A stretch of 64,000 bases of DNA. Origin: an uncultured Bacteroidaceae bacterium (GTDB lineage Bacteria > Bacteroidota > Bacteroidia > Bacteroidales > Bacteroidaceae). The stretch lies in NCBI GenBank assembly GCA_905233465.1, contig CAJOEI010000003.1, positions 24,941 to 88,940 of the forward strand. The letters run 5' to 3'. The position numbers were made by a program, and so were the translations under genes. Shown here one piece after another: positions 59,309 through 64,000 of the stretch (the first letter of the stretch is position 1; each line of letters opens with the position of its first letter). Under the pieces are notes generated by a model. That model saw only the letters and a list, made by a program, of their open reading frames with translations. It had not been told where the DNA came from and did no database searches.

Positions 59309-60872
59309 ACGCAGCTTGGTGGCCAGCGTTGACTGGCTCACGATACTCATATATATCATCCTCCTGGCAATGGGGTGGATGAGCATTTGCGGTGCGTGCT
59401 ACGATTACGGCGATACGCCCAACCTCTTTGCGCTGTCGACGCGCTCGGGCATGCAGATAGTGTGGATAGGCACATCGGTGTTGCTCGGCACGGTGTTGCT
59501 GCTGCTCGACGACCGCCTTTACGACACCTTTGCGTATGTCATCTTTGCTCTGGTATTGGTGCTGCTGGCCGCCACGCCCTTCTTGGCGCGGGACATCAAG
59601 GGTTCCCACTCGTGGATTAAGATAGGCTCCTTCAGTCTCCAGAGTGCCGAGTTCGCTAAGGCTGCAACAGCTCTGGCCATTGCCAAGTTTATGAGCACCT
59701 ACGGTTTCCAGCTGCAGGGCTCGTGGCGCAACTTCATGGCTTGTTGTGCCTTCATCTTCACGCCAATGGCGCTCATCGTGTTGCAGCACGAGACCGGTTC
59801 GGCACTGGTGTTCTTCAGCTTCTTCCTCATGCTCTATCGCGAGGGCATGCCTGGCAGCATACTCTTCTCGGGTATCGCGGCTGTTGTTTATTTTGTCGTG
59901 GGATTGCGCTATGCCGACATAATGGTTGTCGGACAGAGCACCAGCATGGGTATGTTACTGGTGCTGGCCCTGATTCTGTCATTCGTGGTGGCGCTGCTGA
60001 TTGTATATACTTCGCCTCGTGCTGCTGACATACAGCTGATGGGCGAACAGCGGACGGCATCGATAGCCTTCCGCGATGCTATGGTTGCCACGTTGGGTTA
60101 TGCTTTGCCTGCTATGTTGCTGTTGGTGGGAGTAGACTGGCTGTTGGCGCATCTGCCGGAAATCAGCTCCAAACTTTCAACTCTCAACTTTCAACTCTCA
60201 ACCCTCAATCCTCATCCCTTCGATCTCACTTTACCCCTTATCATCATCATCGTACTGCTGGCAGGACGTCTGCTGTGGATAGCATTCGCCAGCAGCATCT
60301 ACCGCTATGCCTACATCGCACTGTTTGCCTTGGGGTCGTTGGCCATGTTCTTCTCGGCCAACGCTATGCTCGACCATCTGGCAGAGCACCAGCGCACACG
60401 CGTGCTGGTGTTGCTTGGCCTGAAGGACGACCCCAAGGGTGCTGGATATAATGTCATTCAGGCACAGATAGCTATCGGTTCGGGTGGGCTTGAGGGCAAA
60501 GGCTTCCTCAACGGCACACAGACTAAGCTGAAATATGTGCCCGAGCAGGAGACAGACTTCATCTTCTGCACTGTGGGCGAGGAACAGGGCTTCATTGGCT
60601 CTGCCGCTGTGCTGGTGTTATTCCTCATGCTGATGTTGCGGCTGCTGCACCTGGCCGAACGCCAGAGCACAGCGTTTGGCCGTGTGTACATCTACTGTGT
60701 GTTCTCCGTCTTCCTGTTCCACGTGCTCATCAACGTGGGTATGGTGCTCGGCCTGATGCCCGTCATCGGCATACCCCTGCCATTCTTCAGCTATGGCGGT
60801 TCGTCGCTATGGGGCTTCACAATTCTCCTCTTCATCGCACTACGCATCGACGCTGCCCGAAGCATCGATTAG
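59289..60872 (+). CDS. rodA: Peptidoglycan glycosyltransferase RodA with a repeat-encoded loop
   Basis: SEDS-family lipid II polymerase, partner of PBP2. At 527 residues it is longer than usual (about 370-490). About 17 residues near 294-311 (KLSTLNFQLSTLNPHP) are encoded by a 7-bp CAACTCT/CAACTTT array inserted in frame in a loop between membrane helices. The SEDS signatures are intact: IKIGSFSLQSAEFAKAATAL, LEGKGFLNGTQTKLKYVPEQ and TDFIFCTVGEEQGFIGSA. Its 3' end overlaps the convergent DUF3109 gene by 33 bases. Confidence 0.94.
   Translation: MAPTNAKRSLVASVDWLTILIYIILLAMGWMSICGACYDYGDTPNLFALSTRSGMQIVWIGTSVLLGTVLLLLDDRLYDTFAYVIFALVLVLLAATPFLARDIKGSHSWIKIGSFSLQSAEFAKAATALAIAKFMSTYGFQLQGSWRNFMACCAFIFTPMALIVLQHETGSALVFFSFFLMLYREGMPGSILFSGIAAVVYFVVGLRYADIMVVGQSTSMGMLLVLALILSFVVALLIVYTSPRAADIQLMGEQRTASIAFRDAMVATLGYALPAMLLLVGVDWLLAHLPEISSKLSTLNFQLSTLNPHPFDLTLPLIIIIVLLAGRLLWIAFASSIYRYAYIALFALGSLAMFFSANAMLDHLAEHQRTRVLVLLGLKDDPKGAGYNVIQAQIAIGSGGLEGKGFLNGTQTKLKYVPEQETDFIFCTVGEEQGFIGSAAVLVLFLMLMLRLLHLAERQSTAFGRVYIYCVFSVFLFHVLINVGMVLGLMPVIGIPLPFFSYGGSSLWGFTILLFIALRIDAARSID
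60169..60216 (+). repeat. 7-bp array inside rodA
   Basis: About six CAACTTT/CAACTCT/CAACCCT/CAATCCT units in strict 7-bp phase, in frame within rodA. Confidence 0.85.
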
Positions 60873-61466
60873 CTGTGCTACAGACACCAGTTCGTCGTAC
60901 CATGCCTGCCCGAAGCGTCTGATCAGAGGTTCGCGCAGGAACTCATAAACGCGAATGCCCTCGCGGCGTCCGCGCTCGAAGGCTGCGCGGCAGATGTCCC
61001 AGTGATGCAGGTTCAGACCCACAAGCCCACCGTCGAAGTGCTTCTCGCGGATGGGGTACAACGCACATGAGATAGGTTTGGGCTGCGAGCAGCCTCCCGA
61101 CCGCCACACACGCTCCATTGCACACAGGTAGCACCCGCCCTTATCGTTTTCGTTATCGTTAATGTTCCCGTTAAACACAAACACGCACTCGCGTCCACGC
61201 ACGATGCTGGTCACCAGCTCGCCCTCGACATCCGTGTACACCACACCCTGACGGTCTACCACGCTCTGTGCGCTGGCCGACATCAGCGGCCATGCTGCAT
61301 CGGCGGCCTCGCGCAAGGCTCCCACCTCGGATGGAGCCACAGGAGCGCCGGCATCGCCCTCAACACAGCATGCACCGCGACAGGCTGCCAAATCGCATGC
61401 GAAATACTCCGACAGTATCTCGCCTGAAATCAACACACCACCAATGTCTAATATCGGAGGAACCAT
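60840..61466 (-). CDS. DUF3109 family Cys-rich protein
   Basis: A 208-residue cytosolic protein of the DUF3109 family, with the Cys pattern CDLAACRGACC at residues 24-34 and further Cys at GCYLCAMERV, GGCSQPKPISCALYPIREK and WDICRAAF. A metal or Fe-S site related to the zinc- or iron-binding YkgJ group is likely. Residues 98-110 (FNGNINDNENDKG) replace a short turn and are encoded by a six-base AACGAT/AACGAA array. It is convergent with rodA and overlaps it by 33 bases. Confidence 0.85.
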   Translation of the reverse strand: MVPPILDIGGVLISGEILSEYFACDLAACRGACCVEGDAGAPVAPSEVGALREAADAAWPLMSASAQSVVDRQGVVYTDVEGELVTSIVRGRECVFVFNGNINDNENDKGGCYLCAMERVWRSGGCSQPKPISCALYPIREKHFDGGLVGLNLHHWDICRAAFERGRREGIRVYEFLREPLIRRFGQAWYDELVSVAQLIDASGSVDA

Positions 61467-61479
61467 TGTGAATTATTCA

Positions 61480-61560
61480 TTGACGCGGCTGTGCCGCAGT
61501 TTAAAGTTTAAGGTTTAGTGTTTAAAGTCATTGAACATTGTCCATTTTACATTCTACATT
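61480..61560. repeat. GCGGC-TGT-GCCGC hairpin with 7-mers
   Basis: Hairpin at 61485-61497, then AGTTTAA units, TTGTCCA-type units and TTTTACA units, all of 7 bp period, between the DUF3109 and ung genes. Confidence 0.75.
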
Positions 61561-61564
61561 TTAC

Positions 61565-61582
61565 ATTAATGCATGCATTAAT
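61565..61582. repeat. 18-bp perfect palindrome beside the ung stop
   Basis: ATTAATGCATGCATTAAT, seven bases from the ung stop codon (minus strand). Confidence 0.7.
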
Positions 61583-61589
61583 GCATTAT

Positions 61590-62312
61590 TCACCATTCCA
61601 CCGGCGTCAGGCCGTGAGCCGTGAGATAATCATTGCACAGCCGGAAATGGTTGTTGCCGAAAAAACCGCGATGTGCCGACAGCGGCGACGGGTGAGGTGA
61701 GCGCAGCACCAAGTGACGCCGGCTGTCTATCAGCTCAGCTTTGCGGCCTGCGTATGCGCCCCATAGCATAAACACCAGATGCTCGCGCTCGCGTGACAAT
61801 GCGCTAATGGCTGCATCTGTGAAGCGCTCCCAGCCACGACCCTGATGCGACCCAGCCTGGCCACGACGCACGGTGAGCGTGGCATTCAGCAGCAGCACTC
61901 CCTGTCGAGCCCAGCGAGTCAGGTCGCCATTCTCCCTTTCCCCATTGGGGGAGGCAGGGAGGGATGGGGAGTTACTCTCCTCCCCCTTGGGGGAGGCTGG
62001 GAGGGGGCTCTTCTCAGCCTCCACCTCAGCATAGATATTGCGCAGCGAAGGCGGCAACATCACACCTTCCGGCACCGAAAACGCCAGACCCATTGCCTGA
62101 CCAGGCTCATGGTACGGGTCCTGACCCAGCACCACCACACGCACTGCGTCAAATGGTGTCTGGGCAAAGGCGTTAAAGATTAGTCCGCCACGGGGATAAC
62201 ATTCCCATGACTGGTATTCTGCGCGCACAAAGCGTACCAACGCTTCGAAATACTCTTGTTCGAACTCGCTTGACAGGCGTCTGCGCCAAGATTCTTCTAT
62301 ACGTACTTCCAT
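61590..62312 (-). CDS. ung: Uracil-DNA glycosylase with a repeat-encoded insertion
   Basis: Family 1 uracil-DNA glycosylase, removing uracil from DNA. The catalytic Asp65 lies in VLGQDPYHEPGQAMGLAF, followed by LTRWARQGVLLLNATLTVR and the His motif SPHPSPLSAHRGFFG. Residues about 101-128 (with SPLPASPKGE and SLPASPNGE) interrupt the usual segment between LRNIYAEVE and DLTRWA. They are encoded by two tandem GGGGGAGG-type repeat modules. I chose the ATG at 62312, just downstream of a -7 box, giving 240 residues. Confidence 0.94.
   Translation of the reverse strand: MEVRIEESWRRRLSSEFEQEYFEALVRFVRAEYQSWECYPRGGLIFNAFAQTPFDAVRVVVLGQDPYHEPGQAMGLAFSVPEGVMLPPSLRNIYAEVEAEKSPLPASPKGEESNSPSLPASPNGERENGDLTRWARQGVLLLNATLTVRRGQAGSHQGRGWERFTDAAISALSREREHLVFMLWGAYAGRKAELIDSRRHLVLRSPHPSPLSAHRGFFGNNHFRLCNDYLTAHGLTPVEW
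61925..62015 (-). repeat. Two tandem GGGGGAGGC modules inside ung
   Basis: Copies of CCCCATTGGGGGAGGCAGGG and CCCCCTTGGGGGAGGCTGGG type lie head to tail in frame within ung, encoding its extra loop. Confidence 0.85.
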
Positions 62313-62319
62313 AATGCCG

Positions 62320-62327
62320 CAAAAGTA
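62320..62327 (-). promoter_or_regulatory. -7 box of ung
   Basis: TACTTTTG on the minus strand, ending 7 bases before the ung ATG, which predicts a leaderless or near-leaderless mRNA. A TTG lies 17 bases upstream (62347-62345). Confidence 0.65.
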
Positions 62328-62442
62328 GTCATTTTTTTCGGTTTCAAGGCCTTTTTGTCGGCATTTACGATATTTTAAGACTACCAACGCTTGCACATAC
62401 GCCAAAAAACACTACCTTAGCACTCGATTTAGTAACATTACC

Positions 62443-63567
62443 ATGAATCCTAACAACTATTGCCTAATACTTGCAGGAGGCCTTGGGTCACGCTTGTGGC
62501 CCGTTAGCCAAAGTACATTGCCAAAACAGTTTCTCGACATCGGTGGCGCAGGCAGAACGCTCATTCAGCAGACCTACGACCGCATAAGCCGCACCATTGA
62601 CCCCAATAACATCTTCGTATCCACACTCGAGGATTATCTTCCCATCTTAGACCAACAGTTGCCGCAGTTGCCACGCACACAGGTGCTGGCTGAACCCATA
62701 CGCCGTGGCACGCTGGCGCCTGTGGCGTGGGCCACCAGCGCCATTAGTCGCATCTGTCCTGATGCCAGAATTATCATCACCCCTGCCGACCAAATAATCT
62801 ACGACCCCGATATCTTTGACAAGGACATCATGCGGGGGCTGGACTTCGTCGGCACACACGACGGCGTCGTCACCATCGGCGCCCGCCCCAGCAGGCCCGA
62901 GACTGCCTACGGCTATGTTCAGGCCGGAGAAGTTGTTGATGAGCAAGCTCGCATACATCGCGTCAAGACATTCACTGAGAAGCCCAACAGCGACTTTGCA
63001 CAGATGTTCACAGAGAGTGGTGAGTTCTTCTGGAACACTGGCTTGTTCCTCTTCGGAGCCCACTATATGCTCCACAACATTATCAAGCATGTGCCCGAAT
63101 ACCGCGATGAGTTTCCCGAGCTCGCTGACCTCGGGATGTCTGCTGCAACAGACATCGTTCCCAAGTTCTACAGCGCACTGCCCAATCTCTCTATGGAATA
63201 CGCTGTGCTCGAGCGCACGGGACACAACTATCTCCTCAAGTGCGACTTCCGGTGGGCTGACGTCGGCAGCTGGCAGAGCCTCAGCTCTGATATCACAGCT
63301 ACCCACACACAGTTTGCCAACAACCCGCGGCCGGCATCAGATGTCAAAGCTGACGGGCGAGGCAACATCACCATGCATTGCGAAGCCCTCTTTGACAATG
63401 CCGAGGAGAACATCGTCAGCCTCTCTTCGGGACAGCAAGCTGTCATCAGCGGCCTCAAGGGATACGTCATCGCCGAGCGAGGAGGCATCATAATGATCTG
63501 CCCCAAAGACGACCCCGCAGCAATGCGTCGACTACAGACACTCGCACACATGGACGCGCTGCAGTAG
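62443..63567 (+). CDS. manC: Mannose-1-phosphate guanylyltransferase
   Basis: A 374-residue nucleotidyltransferase making GDP-mannose for surface glycans and GDP-fucose synthesis. The signature LAGGLGSRLWPVSQSTLPKQ is at residues 10-29, followed by TPADQIIYD and ETAYGYVQAGE. There is no fused phosphomannose isomerase domain. A near-consensus TACCTTAG (62412-62419) may be its -7 box. Confidence 0.94.
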   Translation: MNPNNYCLILAGGLGSRLWPVSQSTLPKQFLDIGGAGRTLIQQTYDRISRTIDPNNIFVSTLEDYLPILDQQLPQLPRTQVLAEPIRRGTLAPVAWATSAISRICPDARIIITPADQIIYDPDIFDKDIMRGLDFVGTHDGVVTIGARPSRPETAYGYVQAGEVVDEQARIHRVKTFTEKPNSDFAQMFTESGEFFWNTGLFLFGAHYMLHNIIKHVPEYRDEFPELADLGMSAATDIVPKFYSALPNLSMEYAVLERTGHNYLLKCDFRWADVGSWQSLSSDITATHTQFANNPRPASDVKADGRGNITMHCEALFDNAEENIVSLSSGQQAVISGLKGYVIAERGGIIMICPKDDPAAMRRLQTLAHMDALQ

Positions 63568-63569
63568 AG

Positions 63570-63606
63570 AGAATTAATGTTCAATGGTCAATGTTCAATG
63601 TTCAAT
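63570..63606 (+). repeat. 7-bp array after manC
   Basis: TGTTCAA/TGGTCAA units just after the manC stop. Confidence 0.75.
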
Positions 63607-63639
63607 GGCCAAAACGTTAATAAACGCTAATTATTTATC

Positions 63640-63756
63640 GATAATGTAAAATTGTGAAATCGTAAAATTGTGAAATCGTAAAATTGTAGTATCTTTGCGC
63701 CGCATTACCACGATATAGTGCAATCGTAAAATTGTACAATCGTCAAATCGTAAATT
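63640..63756 (+). repeat. 8-bp arrays around the tRNA-Met promoter
   Basis: TGTGAAAT/CGTAAAAT units upstream of the -7 box (63645-63688) and CGTAAAAT/TGTACAAT units between the box and the tRNA (63722-63756). One unit supplies the TTG of the -33 element. Confidence 0.8.
63668..63697 (+). promoter_or_regulatory. Promoter of tRNA-Met
   Basis: TTG at 63668-63670, a 19-base gap and TATCTTTG at 63690-63697. The TTG is part of an 8-bp repeat unit. Confidence 0.7.
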
Positions 63757-63759
63757 TCT

Positions 63760-63833
63760 GGACTTGTAGCTCAGTTGGTTAGAGCAACAGACTCATAATC
63801 TGGAGGTCCTAGGTTCAAGCCCTAGCTGGTCCA
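63760..63833 (+). tRNA. tRNA with CAT anticodon, probably elongator tRNA-Met
   Basis: A 74-nt cloverleaf. The acceptor GGACTTG pairs with CTGGTCC with one T-T mismatch, and the discriminator is A. The anticodon loop is CTCATAA between CAGA and TCTG. The paired first base excludes the initiator. A lysidine-modified tRNA-Ile2 cannot be excluded from sequence alone. Confidence 0.92.
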
Positions 63834-63848
63834 CACTGAAAGTCAAGC

Positions 63849-63879
63849 ACTTACGAGTTTCTCGCAAGTGCTTTTTTCA
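63849..63879 (+). terminator. Terminator after tRNA-Met
   Basis: AGCACTT and AAGTGCT flank an inner CGAG-TTT-CTCG stem and are followed by six T. No further gene is visible to the end of the window. Confidence 0.8.
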
Positions 63880-64000
63880 TGTCTGCGTAAACAATGCGTA
63901 AACATTTTGTTTCAGTCTCCATTTTTGAATCATGACATATCAGAAAGGTTCAGTGGAACAAATATAATATATAGTTTAATCTGACATTTGGGATAGAATA

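Noticed and set aside
63834..64000. Integrated element attached to tRNA-Met
   Set aside because: Only a terminator and 120 bases of AT-rich sequence are visible. No integrase gene or repeat of the tRNA 3' end can be seen before the window ends.

Overview
This window reads as a chromosomal segment of a member of the order Bacteroidales, most likely Prevotellaceae-like. The evidence is direct: promoters follow the Bacteroidota pattern (TAnnTTTG at -7, sometimes TTG/TTTG about 19-21 bp upstream) and Shine-Dalgarno sites are mostly absent. The gene content also fits: a long signal peptidase I, DUF349, DUF1573, DUF2851 and DUF3109 proteins, an OMP_b-brl type outer membrane protein, a PorE-like type IX secretion lipoprotein, a 5-fold beta-flower protein, and the purH-mreBCD-mrdA-rodA order. 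Genus assignment is inference.

Layout. 0-11.6 kb is a + strand housekeeping run: rsfS, ftsH, cdsA, an outer membrane beta-barrel protein, a DUF1573 protein, meaB, a DUF2851 protein, an acyl-CoA thioesterase and dprA. gpmI follows at 11.8-13.4 kb, then a 0.7 kb repeat-rich gap and a hicBA toxin-antitoxin pair. 14.6-22.1 kb is mostly minus strand: a short peptide translationally coupled to a 1047-residue secreted Ig-like protein, a beta-flower protein, an AspT/YidE-type transporter and aroB. 22.2-40.7 kb carries topB, a PorE-like lipoprotein, corA with a striking structured leader, a DUF349 protein, dapB, lepB, a GNAT-like protein, parE, coaD, an S41 protease, a convergent sugar-nucleotide dehydratase and mrp. 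A 1.26 kb AT-rich gene-free island with a 38-bp direct repeat separates a C_GCAxxG_C_C redox protein from preA. Next come an Fe-S scaffold/GGGtGRT pair, a lipoprotein alpha-amylase, a polyprenyl synthase, tatD, an ExbB-ExbD-ExbD energising module, tRNA-Lys and aspC. A single-domain IMP cyclohydrolase heads the mreBCD-mrdA-rodA elongasome operon. A DUF3109 protein, ung, manC and tRNA-Met close the window.

The most unusual signal is not a gene. The window is saturated with very short tandem arrays of strict 7-bp (CAACTTT, AAACTTT, CCATTAT, TGTTCAA) or 8-bp (CGTAAAAT, CGTGAAAT) period, and with small hairpin modules (GCGGC-NNN-GCCGC, CCCGGCGG-loop-CCGCCGGG, CCCTTGGGGAGG-type). They fill intergenic spacers up to the start codon. 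They supply the last codons and stops of ftsH and dprA, form parts of signal-peptide coding regions, and lie in frame inside conserved genes (ung, rodA, the AspT-like transporter, tatD, a secreted protein and a DUF3109 gene). Other points of interest are the corA leader (a 10-codon mini-ORF plus a hairpin burying the start codon), a promoter-to-terminator interval that may encode a small RNA, a PurH lacking its formyltransferase half, and a signal-peptide gene relic. No CRISPR array, intact insertion sequence or prophage was seen.
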